Notes under the pieces: model-generated
The model's input: only the letters and a program-made list of their open reading frames with translations
Databases searched by the model: none
Told to the model about the DNA's origin: nothing
Shown: one piece after another, positions 26,542 through 37,888 of the stretch
Layout: each line of letters begins with the position of its first letter
How positions within the stretch are numbered: the first letter of the stretch is position 1
Translations under genes and position numbers: made by a program
Assembly (NCBI RefSeq): GCF_000208865.1
Contig: NC_018390.1
Coordinates: forward strand, 2,094,790-2,158,789
Reading direction: 5' to 3'
DNA from: Neospora caninum Liverpool
Taxonomy: Eukaryota; Apicomplexa; Conoidasida; Eucoccidiorida; Sarcocystidae
DNA: 64,000 nt

Positions 26542-28551
26542 TCACAGCGAACAAGAGAAAACGTGGGCCGTGATGGCTAACCCGTGCACTCTCAAAAGTG
26601 GGCATGGAAAATGTTGGCGTTCAAAGAGTGTCCGTTCACGCACCAGCAAACTAACAAAGTGATATTTGGATATAGGGGAAAATGTTTTCTTCTTACGCGG
26701 GGTGTTCGGCTCGCAGTAGTCCAAGGCTGTGCAACCTCCCGGATCGAGCTCATTTATTGTTCTCAAGTCGTATCTCTCTAGAAGTTTTTCCAAAACACTG
26801 CAAGGCATCTGTATTCAACAGGATAGGGCAGGCAACACAAGTACAGAATGGTGACTTCAGTTCTGCGATTGTCTGTGCTGAATTGTACGGAAATGTCCAA
26901 ACACGAGACGGGAACAGCCGTAGGCACTGCCGTAACCGCCTTTCAACGCAGCATCCTCTGAAACACGCCACTCTCATTGCGCGAGAAAAACCAGGATGCC
27001 GCGAGTGAGACACCACAAATCCACACACTTTCAAAGGCCCTGCGAGACAAAAAGTCTGGTAAAAGGCAGAATTACGCAAACAGCTCTAGGCCGCCGAGAA
27101 ACCAAACCCGACCTTCGAACCACGAGGGGAACACTACACAGGCAGCACAGAGGGACAAAAAGCAAGACGATACTCCACAGCTCCCGCTCAGGCTGCAGCG
27201 GAAGCTACGAAGAGAGCTCAATGAAGCCTTGCTCTGTCGAAGACCTGCCAGGGCCCGTGGGATTCCTGGAACCAGTGACTTCCCACTCCGCATCATTTAA
27301 AAAGATGCAAAGTGACGAGTTCTTGCAAAAACAAACGCCGACAGGAACGTGGCTGAGCGCGGGCACACCGGAACCAGCGGATCCTTCCTTTACTCAAGTG
27401 TACGAGGCCTACCCGAGCGATGACCGCGACCATTAACGTCGTTTTGCTGTCGCTTGATTTCACAGCAACGTCAACAGCAGGATGACCGACAAGGTACTTT
27501 ACAACTTTCAACTTGTCCAGCATCATCGCCGCTTGAAGCATCGTGTATTTCGTCCCGGTTCCGCTGCGGCAAAACCCCGAGAGACATCGGCGTTTCGTCA
27601 TGGTGTTTTGGCAGCATGATGGCGCGGTTCGGAGGACAGCGAACTCATTACGACTCAGCGTGCTGCATAGCCACAGATGTACTCCCACCTGTTACAGTGG
27701 GTGATCCGTACATCGTGTTTGGGCAACAGACCTGCGCGCGCCCCATTTCGTTGCGAGCAGATGCTGATGAAAGGGGATATGCATTTGTTACGAAACTCTG
27801 ACTTTCATACACCACACAATGTCGCGAGCATACGCCTCAGCATCCGGCACCAACTCCCCCAACCTTGCCTTAGCACATGCTCGATCATTAACCGGAAGCG
27901 AAAACGGTCGCACAGTACCCTGAAGGTGCGGCAACGCTTTTGGGATCTTGAACAAGATGGTTCGGTTTGCTCAGCGGTCACAGTTGAACTACCGTTGCAA
28001 AACAGAGCTGGTGATCTGGGTACAGGTCAGAGTCAACGCGAAGCATATCACCCCTGCCTTGCGACTAGGGACCAAGCCAGAGTATGATGTGCATGAACAC
28101 TACAGCGTCATGAGCATGTTCAAATGGAGATTGCGTGGAATTTCACGCAGTCGTCAGGCAAGTCACTTCAGTCTTTTCTCCAAGCTTCGGCTTTGTGTCT
28201 ATGTAAAAGAAAACCTATCTTACGTACTGTTTCTCGAAGCACTGACCATCTGTGCGATGAGTGCCAAACTGTGACTTCCATGGTTACGTAAGATTTCTGT
28301 CCTTTTTGTGCGTACAACGTCTCTTGACAAGAACGGGTGAACTCCCCTTACCTTGCTGTGACGGGAACAAAATTTTTGTTCCAGTATGGCTTCTCAGATT
28401 TAATTTTGTCCATATTCTGCGCCACGATGGACAAGTACATCCGCTTGCTGTCGGGGCCCGCCATGATGAGTCTCCGGAACGCCTCCCCGGAGGAAACGTC
28501 TCCAATGGGAACTGGGAAACCGACCCGTTTCTCCAGAAGGAAGATCACCAG
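26542..28551 (-). CDS. Ankyrin-repeat protein (partial, incompletely resolved)
   Basis: Three minus-strand blocks look coding. Block A, 28551-28352, encodes VGFPVPIGDVSSGEAF and MYLSIVAQNMDKIKSEK and ends at a good donor (AG|GTAAGG, phase 2). Block B, 27563-27413, starts after TTTTGCCGCAG in the matching phase and reads YTMLQAAMMLDKLKVVKYLV, the helix pattern of an ankyrin repeat. Block C, from 26797 after CCTTGCAG, reads VLEKLLERYD...INELDPGGCTALDYCE, a second ankyrin-like unit, and can run unspliced to a stop at 26542. Blocks B and C do not share a phase, so at least one exon between 27412 and 26798 is missing from my model. The 5' end is unknown. Ankyrin repeats bind proteins; no more specific role is visible. 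Confidence 0.5.
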
Positions 28552-30612
28552 CTACACCAGCTACGAAGACGTGACGTCACTAATGTCCTTGGCAACACCG
28601 TTGTCTCAGAATTCCCTGCATCCCACCCGCCCTCCGCACTTGACTACGGAAACCGAAAAATATCTAGTCACACACATAGGAAAATATGAGTATCTTCGCT
28701 TTGGCTGTAGACGTGGCAGTCAAAATGGCGACATCCTCCGGTCACTGGAGGGAGAGTCTCGCCGTAGTCCTCGGTCGGTTCTCTTGCAGTTCTTCGTGCG
28801 CCCCAGTCAACCTGCTATTCGGGACGGGTGAGGTTCGAACGCTCGAGAAGCATCGTGGATGTGGACCCGAGCACGTGAATCACACAAAAAGGTTCTCCTC
28901 CAGTGGAGCGGAACAGACTCAGCGGTGAAGGAAGCCGGCATTCGCGTGGCATCTGAACAGTCCGACCGTCTTCCGACAGCTTTAGTTCAACGTGCCGGCG
29001 AAGGAATGGAAACTGTCCAGCGACAGGCCAGATAGACAAAGCTGAAGAGAAGTCCCAAAAATGACAAGATTGACGTAAACAAGCGAGGTTGATCCAATGG
29101 TAGCGATAGCAAACCGACAGCTATACACCAAAAACATACGTCTCTTCAATAGAAGTAAAACTACATTGCCCGGTCGACTACGCAAAACTCGGCGTGAACG
29201 GGGCAGTACCACTCGAAAAAAACGCTACAGTTGCACTAAAAAATGGTGTGGAGTGACATGCGAAACATCTGTTCAGTCTCTCACGGTTGGCAACGAAAAT
29301 TATAGAGATTTAACGCGGACAAAGACCTCCAGGCTTCGGGGTGAAACCACAACGCGTGCCGTCACAAAAAGGTTCTCAACCGTGTCAACGAAAAAAAATC
29401 TGGCGAGGAAGGGCGTTTGTTTTTAATGTCTCAAATGAATTTGGTCGGAGGAAGGTGTTTCCTCGGGCATGCTTGTCAAAATTCGCGAAAAGACACGACG
29501 GATTCACAGTAGACGCAGTCGATGCCGATGGAAGCCTTAGCCGGAACGAGACACGGTTTCTGCCAAAGACGTGTCGTCCTGGTCCATTGTGTTTGACGCT
29601 CCCTTCTATGTCATGATCTACGTCATGACGAGTAAGAAAGGGATCCTGGGACGTTTGTTAATTAGGTTGCGAGACGGTAGATGTGTTTCGCGTTGCGTAA
29701 ACCCACCGATGTACAGCTAGTCGAAATTCAGCATGCCAGTTGAGTTTCCTGCTCTGGCCCAAGACCTCAAAGTTCGGGGCTGTAGAGCTGTTTGCTTGCA
29801 GGTCGATTCGTCAGGTGATTTAGATTGTTTATCTTGTCTAGAGGAGAAAAGCAAAAAAGCGCAACCCCGGAACAGCTAGGGCGTCCGAGCGTTTCCGCGG
29901 GGCGGCGGTGACAAAATTCACACACTACTCTGTCAGCACGCAGCCAGCCGACGGCGGATTACACATGGCATGCAAATCTGATACAAGTCCCAGTGAAGAA
30001 CCAGTGTTGCGCTGCAAAATATAGGCAGAAATTCGTTTCCTTTTCTTGGAGAGGTGCGCGCCTCTAGTGGATCGGACGTGTATTGACGCGAATGTCTGAT
30101 GCGGAAAAATATGGATACAATGAGACCGCATCTTCGCCGCAATGAAGGTTGCCACGCGTGCCCCACTTGAGCGGCGGAAAAACCAGCAGACGTCGTGAGC
30201 GCTTCCACCGCTGTTCCGGCTGCGCTGACGTGATGTTCCTTTGTCTCCGACGAGTATTGGAGACCAGTTTTTGTGCTGTGCTGTGAATCACGGTCAGATG
30301 CTCGTTTTGTTGTTTGGTGGGGGTTGTGTTCGTATCCCGCTTGCCGTACAACGGGCGGCGTCACCGAGACCACTCAATCGCAAATCGGAACGTAGCTTTT
30401 GCCGCTCGAATTTTCACGCGCAAATAACAGAAACGAGTACGCATACACTGCTGATTCTCGGCGCCGCTTCGTCACGGCACAACAGATTGAGACTCGATTC
30501 TTGTTTCGGTGGTTCACTTCAACGTGCCGAAGGGGGCCGAAAGTCCGAAACGATCCATTAAGTCGCTACGCCTGCGTATCGCTAGCCATATGTGGAACTT
30601 GGTTCCGAAATT
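28552..30612. other. Intergenic or undetected 5' exons
   Basis: About 2 kb between the ankyrin gene (minus) and the RAP gene (plus), which diverge. A minus-strand frame at 28815-29039 reads like protein and could be a 5' exon of the ankyrin gene. The remainder looks non-coding. Confidence 0.35.
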
Positions 30613-33600
30613 ATGTGGAACTGTGCATCCGCACATATATGGAAACGCGAACTGCTTCCGCCGCTCGATCCGCTGACCTGGCAGCGTCGCTCCTTCGACG
30701 GTTCCTGCATTCTCCGTTTGGCTTGCAAGTACTTCTACAGCGATGCTACCTCACGACTGCCTCAAGTCGGCGCATCCAACACGGTTAACTGTCACCGTCA
30801 AACCCCCCGTCCCTTCTGCACAACTCTAGCAAGCAGCCTTGTCTCGCCTCGAGGGACGGGAAACTCACGCGACGGAGTCCAGCGGTGGAGCTTGAAAAAC
30901 GCTTTGAAACATGCGCGATCTTTCGCAGCTTCAGAGGAGACGGCGACAACCGACATTACACGCCAGGAATCAAAAACCGCCCTTGAAGCCTTGTTGCGAT
31001 ACTGTCGGAAAACCGGAGAGCCTCCCAGCAGTTTACTGTTCCTATGGAGGTCGACAGTGTATCCCCGCCTGATAAGGGGATATGTGACTGACGCAGAGAC
31101 CCTGGAGATATTGCGTACATACGTGACAGGACTGAACTCGCCGAGCAATGCTGAACGCAAACAAAACGACAACGAAGCAGAGAAACGGCTGTCAGAGGCA
31201 ACTGAGGGGTTCCCCACCGAAGAGGCCGTGCTCGGCGCAGTGGGTGACGGCCTCGTCAGACGCTATCGGCGCGTCTCGCCTGAGTTATTTCCGCCAGCCT
31301 GGATGACTTGCCAGTCGAAACCTGGGAAAAAAGGAGGCGTCTGGTCCTGTACTCTCCCGCAATGTGGCCATGGAGATGCGACAATTCCTCCGAAGGTCGC
31401 GTCCTCTGGGCTAACAAAGCTTGCTTTTGTATGCAACATCTTCGCCCACCGCATGCCAAAGCACCGAACCTTCTTTGAGTGAGTTAAAACCTAAAACGCG
31501 TGCAACTATCACTTTCAGGAGTACGCCGTTGGGCATTCTTGTGTACGTATATATGCACATCCTCGTATCCGTACATGTCTATTTGTATCAGGCCTGCAGC
31601 CGGTGCCGCAGGGAGGGAAGACATGGAGTGCAAGGAAGCGCTACGTGTTACGGGATTAGGGGGTGTACCGCGTAGTGGTGTGGGAGAACACGCAGTGCTC
31701 GCCATGGGAAATGGAGTGTCAACGAACCCCGGACCATCCACGGCGTGAGTGCGGAGACAATCCGCCTTGAAGATACAGTCCGGCGCCTGCCGCGATGATG
31801 CCCTGGGCAAAGCCTTCTTTTGTGGAACGCAAGGTAGCGAGGCTCGCCTTGCTTACGTCTCTTGCGACTTGTACATACAGTGCGACAGATCACACCTGCG
31901 AAGAGAGCACGGACCTTGTCCAGTTGCTGGCTGTTTGTATGTGGACTCAGAGCCACCGCGAGGCGTCTGGCGAGCCTCGACGGCGAATTGAAGGCGCTTC
32001 CTGTCCAGTCGCTGGTCGTGTTTGCTCATGGTTTCTCGAGGATGGAGGGGTCAAAAGCGGATGTCATGCGACAACTGGGTAAGACCTCTATGGAGATCAG
32101 TGTTTTCCCGTGGTCGAGTATTCCCGCTTCAAGCGTAGAGGAAGTCGCCACGCAGTCCCTGGCGCCCCCGGTGGCAGCGCTGCGCTCTGAGCACCGCGAG
32201 TTTATCCCGCCTCAACGTGTATGTGCAGTGCCTCATGCTCCCGCTGAGCGTATTTGTCAAAGCCTCAAGTGGGCAAGTCTTTCAATAAGACGAATGTTCG
32301 GGTCAAACGGCGGAAGAACGCGTCTCGTCAATGTTGGATCGATCTTGCTGGTACGGACGGCCGCGCCTGAAACACAACCTTTCTTCGCGGTTGCGTCGAA
32401 CGCGTTTGAGTTATGTGTCGACTGAAACAACCGTGCGAGGGCCTTGCTGCACCATCTACTTGGGCTCAGCACTCGTAACGCAGTCTCCGTTCCGGCTGAA
32501 ACGTAGAGTCTTTATCGTACGCGCCGTGGCATGCAATATCCGTTGTCCATCTACAGGCGACGCCATTCTTAGACATGTCCACGAGCTTCAACCGCGCGAC
32601 ATGAGTGTGACGTGGAACGCGTTCCGTCGAGGCGGTACGTGGGCGAGTCCGAGGGAGTTGCCACCGGGTCAACAACCGGCGATGGCGAACACAAGAAAGA
32701 GCGAGCAGAGATTGGGATGTTGCCGTTCGTCTGCGTGGTGGCTAGCACCGTCCATTTCCGGTACTACTCTCCTTGCAGGCCAACGGGGCGGAAGTGAGAG
32801 AGTGATGTTCCGTGTGCACCTTCGTGTCGGGTCTCCTTTCTTTCAGACGTCATGCATGAGCGGCTTTTCCAGGGTCTCCTGAAGAGGTTGCCTGCCATAG
32901 CCGAACGCTTCTCGGCTGTTCAAGTAAGTGCATTCACCAACAGGAAAGGTACTCGGGGCACCTTACCTCCGCAAGCACCACGGCAAGCGCAAAGATGGCA
33001 GGGAAGCATGGCCAGGGGTTTTGGTTTCCGCTGGCATACTGGGGAGCGTGAGGACCGTGTCTGTTTTTTGCAGATCGGGATGACGTTGAACGCTTTGGGC
33101 CATTTTCGGATAAGACACGAGCAGTCCATTTCATCCCTCATCTCAAGGGCGAAACTCCTTCTCGGGACGGGTTCTCCTGTCGATCACGTCTCGGCCCTTG
33201 GTGAGGGAGTTCCCAAAGGACGGTCATCGATCGGAGACACCTCCAGATTTGGCGTCCACAATTTGGCCATGCTTCTGAACAGCGCCGCACGCCTGGATTC
33301 AGTCGACTCCTTGTTGGCCTCCGACGATGGGTTGAGCATTCTGGTCCTGCAAGCGGTAAAGCGCACGGTCACCCAAATTTTCGTCTCTCGGGGCGATTGT
33401 CACGAGGTCCAAAACCTCTTTTTCCGAGACAAGTTGCTTCCAGCCGCAAACTCGCGCTTCCGTTGCTGTACGGCTGTTCTACACCGCTCTGGGGAGCCCC
33501 AACCGGTGCGGCAAGAGGAAGGCGGCACCAGCATGCGTGGGGGGGGCCCTTACCTTCATTCAAAGATTCATTTCAAGGAGTGTCCTCAGGACCTCACGCC

Positions 33601-35088
33601 TCAAGCGTTAGGGAATATTGCGTTGGGCTTGGGCTTCGTGCTTGCGAACTTGTGCAGCTTTCCACTACACGGCTCGGGGTTCCACGAAGGGGTTCGCAGT
33701 GATCTGCAACAGTATATTTCCCTGTGCAACAGGTGTATCGTAGTTTTGTCGACACTTTCAGTTCGAATCTTCCCCGTAAATCCACGCCCGCCGCCAGCTG
33801 TAGTGACAGAGGTATCCTCAGGCTTCGCCAGTCTGTCTCGCGACGCCGTCGAGGAAGGCTCAGCAACTCAAGTGCTGGAACCGGCACACAGATTCCAGTT
33901 CCTGCAAGCTCTGCTGTGCATGTGGCACTTCCGTGGTGGACTAGCGCCGGAGGAGCACGGGTAAGCTTTCGTTGAAGCTCCCGTCGAGAAGATACAGGCG
34001 AAACAAGGAATTCCGAAGCCATGAAGCGTGTGGCATTCCGACAGCGTAGACCGTCCGCTGCCCGTAACGCTTCAGACGCGTTCGTACGATTCAATTATCG
34101 CCCCAGCGTGCCCTGGAGGAACCGCCCACAGAGGATGTACAGCAAGGTTCGGCTGTGTTTCCCTGAATGCATGTGTCACCTATAACTAAACGGAGGGGAA
34201 GAATATTTTATTCCTCAGATTGTTAAAGGACTCCAAGCTGTTCTCTCTTCTTCCCAAGAGAATCGTAGTCTCAGTAGATGTACAGTTGTGTCGCTGTTTT
34301 TCGCGTAGGATTAAGGGGCTTGCCACTCTGGTGGACGTTGTAGGCGAATTGACAGGCAAGTCACTGAGAAAACCACTGCAGTCTAGTCCGTGCAGAAACA
34401 GGGGGAAGTGCGTCCTGGTTGAACCTGTCAGCACCCGAGAATCCGGCGGTTATATCGAGCTTCCTGGATGTTGTGTATTTGCAGGAAAGGAAGTGAATGT
34501 GGGAGCAGCAAACCGGCAAGTGACGACGTCTAAGGAGCAGGGCGAGGTTGAACGCGCGCTGCGATCTGTTCTCATCGAATCCCAAGTAGCTGGGGCCAGC
34601 CCTGTGGTCTCTGCGATTATTGGGAGGGAGCAATGCTGTAGCGTCTACAGCATAGACATAACTTGTACGTTAGAAGCAGGTATTTCAGATATGATGTGGA
34701 GGAATCGTCCAGCTGGCACTTCGCCGGAAACTGAATCTGTGTGAAAGAGCTTACAGGTCCAGAAAAGGGTGCTGGGACCAACAAAAGGAGGCTTCTGCCC
34801 TTACAGTTCTTCGTGACCTGTTCTTGTGGCAGTGAGCAACAGCAGTGCATTAGCTTTTTTCCCGATTATATAGGGTTGTGCCTGTGGGGTTCAAATCCCA
34901 CAAACGGCCGGTTTACGCGAATACAAACGCCCATATATGATATGCGCAACACCATTGATGTTTTTTTACCAGAAGGGACGACGGGTTTTTTTTCCACAGG
35001 ACTATCAATGCCGCAGTACTCTGATGCATCCGATGTAGACTATTCTCAGTGTCACCATATGCGTGTTTGCCCCAAAGATATTGCATGA
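30613..35088 (+). CDS. Heptatricopeptide/RAP-domain organellar RNA-binding protein
   Basis: RAP-domain proteins with helical heptatricopeptide repeats bind organellar RNA; in apicomplexans many act on mitochondrial rRNA fragments. Seven exons, 30613-31478, 31951-32078, 32557-32634, 32847-32923, 33074-33960, 34219-34679 and 34757-35088, give 942 residues with all phases agreeing. Repeat-like helices include TKLAFVCNIFAHRMPKHRTFFE, LPVQSLVVFAHGFSRM and LTPQALGNIALGLGFVLANL. The RAP domain begins near residue 820 with VYSIDITCTLEAGPE and continues after a 77-nt intron with GTNKRRLLPLQFFVT. The N-terminus (MWNCASAHIWKRELL) is basic and plausible as a mitochondrial presequence. The frame opens upstream at a GTG, so I use the first ATG. 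The end may be spliced differently: a donor near 34830 and an acceptor near 35000 would shorten the C-terminal tail. Confidence 0.82.
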
Positions 35089-37888
35089 GGCACTGTAGTA
35101 TGCTTCTTAGTAAATTCTGACGGGCATTTTCCATCAGGCAACAACAGGACTCACGTTCCGCTACACGTAGCTCGTTTCTGAGCACACGCAGGAACCTGTC
35201 TGAGATTATCACTCCCCGTACGATAGTCCATGTCACACTAGAATCTGAGTCACGTGTTTTTTTCATTGACCTAAAAGACTAGCACCATGTCTGGCGAGAT
35301 CTCGAAACCTGGTACCAGACTGTGGGGCAACCGGGCGGTTTTGGAAGCGGTTTGAGGTAAAATAGCAAGGACGATGCCGGTACCGGCCAAAATGGTTGAT
35401 GAAGTGTGGTGCGCCCTTGTATATAATCAGGAATATGGTTCCGCAGCATCAGCTATACACTAGATTTGAATCGTAGAACAAAGAAGATTGTGAGACGAGC
35501 TGGTGTGCCTCGAAGTGATCAACGTCACTGTTACTGACGACCTGTCCTTGACCACGAGAGGCCCGGAAGGTCAGCATAGATTAGACTCACTAACAAAACG
35601 AAGCACCATATTTCGCCGAGCAGAAGCTTGATCAAACGAAAACTGGGTGGTGGCGGTGGATCAGAGGGGAATCAACTTTCGTAAATACATAGCGACGTTG
35701 CAAGAGATGATGGCGCCCGAAAGGAGCAAGATCTGCTGGCTTTTGCATGACCGTGCAATGGCATGAGGGAACTCTCGTACTGCATCTGTGTGTCTTCATA
35801 TAAAGAACGAAGAGAATAAGCCGAAACTAAAGGTACTTCTTCCTGACACTTGACTGCGCATAGGCCTGGTCCACCAGTCACACGTGTGCAGTAAAACGTT
35901 GCCTGGATACAACGAACTCAGAAAGGAAACTCATGCAGCGACCAGCTCCTTTTGGACACCGGCGCAGCCGTCGCCACGTGAAGACTCCAGATTTGGACTA
36001 TCTGGCGCCAGTCTACCTGTCCCGTGAACCCCGACCTAAATCATTCAAAGCGACCGAAACCCAGTCGGTGAGTAGCCCACACACTGCGGCAAAAGCGTGG
36101 TAGCCACCATGAGCTCTGAGATTTTGCCTACTTTTCCGACAGCCAACAAACATTTCTGCACTTTCCCCAGACTAGCGAACGAGGGGGAAATAAAAGTGCC
36201 TCCGATGCAGGCCGGGGGCACCGGCTGCACGTGCGTGTGCTCAATATCGTAGCCTTCAGCGTGCCTGAGTGTTTGTCCACGAGTGCAGAGCTGACCGATT
36301 CGCGTTGACACACAAAAACTAGTGACCGTGGAAGTCTCTGATGGATGCTGGTCGCCACCGAGCTTCAGGTGCTGCGAAGAGAGCTCCGTGCTTGTCGGCG
36401 GGGAGCATGCCATACTTTGCCCAGCTGGAGAAGGCAGGTGCATGCACCGTGCACGAAGAGTTCGGGTTCCCTGCCTGCAAGGACTACTGCTGACATGATT
36501 CACTTTATTTATTGTGTAGGGGCGTGTCGCTTAGACGTTATAAAGTACACGTGTACGTATCCGCTTTCTTTTTTTGCCTCTCATCATAACACAAGAGTGT
36601 CATAGTACATGTGGGGAACTGTTGAACTCTGCACCCTGTGGGTTGACCGCCATCGGAGCTGGCGTAAAATCATCGGGCTGCACTGGAGTTTCAAATAGTC
36701 TTTTTGGCGAACGGTGTCACCAGAGTGTAGACAATAATTGTAGCACTCAATTGCCCCGACTGTACCTCCCTGGAAATGTGTCGTATCCCGGACCTTGATG
36801 ACGCGCATCACGCAGATCGTGGGAGTAGAGAAGATGCCGCCGTCAATGTGTGTATTCCTGGGGAATGATTGACATATAGAAGCCAGCTGAGTCTAGCACC
36901 GGATTAGGCAGGGGCACGCAGCCGCGCTCTTCCTGCGGACACACTCCCGCAAAAAACGATGAGTTTGCCCGCTAAGGATAAGCGCGAAAACCGAGAGGAC
37001 ACGCATCAGCGGCCACGAGTCTAGGTGAGTGGACCAGCTTGACACGTGTCACACAATACAGTTTTACGCAAAAAGCAAAGCTGGTGTGCAGTTTATTTTG
37101 GTGACGGGCAAACGGGGTGGGAGGGGGTGGGGGCGTGTCCCTTGGACTAATAATACAATCTAGACCCGTTCGGGGGTGATGGGGTCTGTGTTAGCACGTC
37201 GGATTCGTCGAGTTTACGAAAGGGGGGAAAAGTTGTTATGAAGACTCAGCTCTGTGCTCACGCTAAGTACGAAGGCGGTTGCGGTGGATAGGTCGCAAAA
37301 GTGAGAATGCTCTCTGTGGTACCCCGTGTGCCGCATGTTGGGCCAGTTCAGGGTGCCGGTACAGTTGCTTTCTGCGTTGCGCCGAGCTAAGCAGTCCCAA
37401 GTTTCTTGCTGTCGGAAGGTCGTACCAGAACAGCAGCAGCTAGGTTCTACGAAGCACGTTAAATAGTTAGCAGCTGCCCAGGCGGCGCAGTGGAAACACA
37501 TTCTCTTCATGCACACAGCTGCTAGTCTCGCAACTTCGTAGACGCAGGTAGCAAAAAAAAAAACCTTACACGTGACACGCATAATTGTAATCTTCTGGAA
37601 GAAACGGAACACCCCAAAGCAACACGGGGTCCTCCCCTTAACAGGTTAAGAGAAGCAAGGGGCACATTACACAAATGCTCCGCAAAAGCTCGATTACGCT
37701 GTTACACACCCGGCGTGTCCGCAATTGCCGTTGCTTCCCACAATACTGTCGCCGGTATTGTTGCGCGATCTAAACAAAAACCATCCCGGCAAACCCTCAT
37801 CACGGCTCAGGGCGGGAAAAGGAAGCCGCTGGATCACAGTTCACCGTTGACGCCTCACTCTCGACATAAGCATGGATACAAAATCTAC
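35089..37888. other. Convergent intergenic region, no gene seen
   Basis: About 2.8 kb between convergent genes. The open frames present are short and unrelated to any domain I know. The stretch includes runs of A near 37550 and G-rich tracts near 37110-37135. Confidence 0.45.

Noticed and set aside
34868..34910. tRNA-like T arm (GGTTCAAATCC between complementary GTGGG/CCCAC)
   Set aside because: The loop is one base too long for a standard T arm, and no acceptor-stem partner or D/anticodon arms fit upstream, including for a longer selenocysteine tRNA. It also lies in the last exon of the RAP gene.
36980..37200. G-rich tract as a telomeric or quadruplex repeat
   Set aside because: It is short and irregular, with no repeating unit of the heptamer telomere type.
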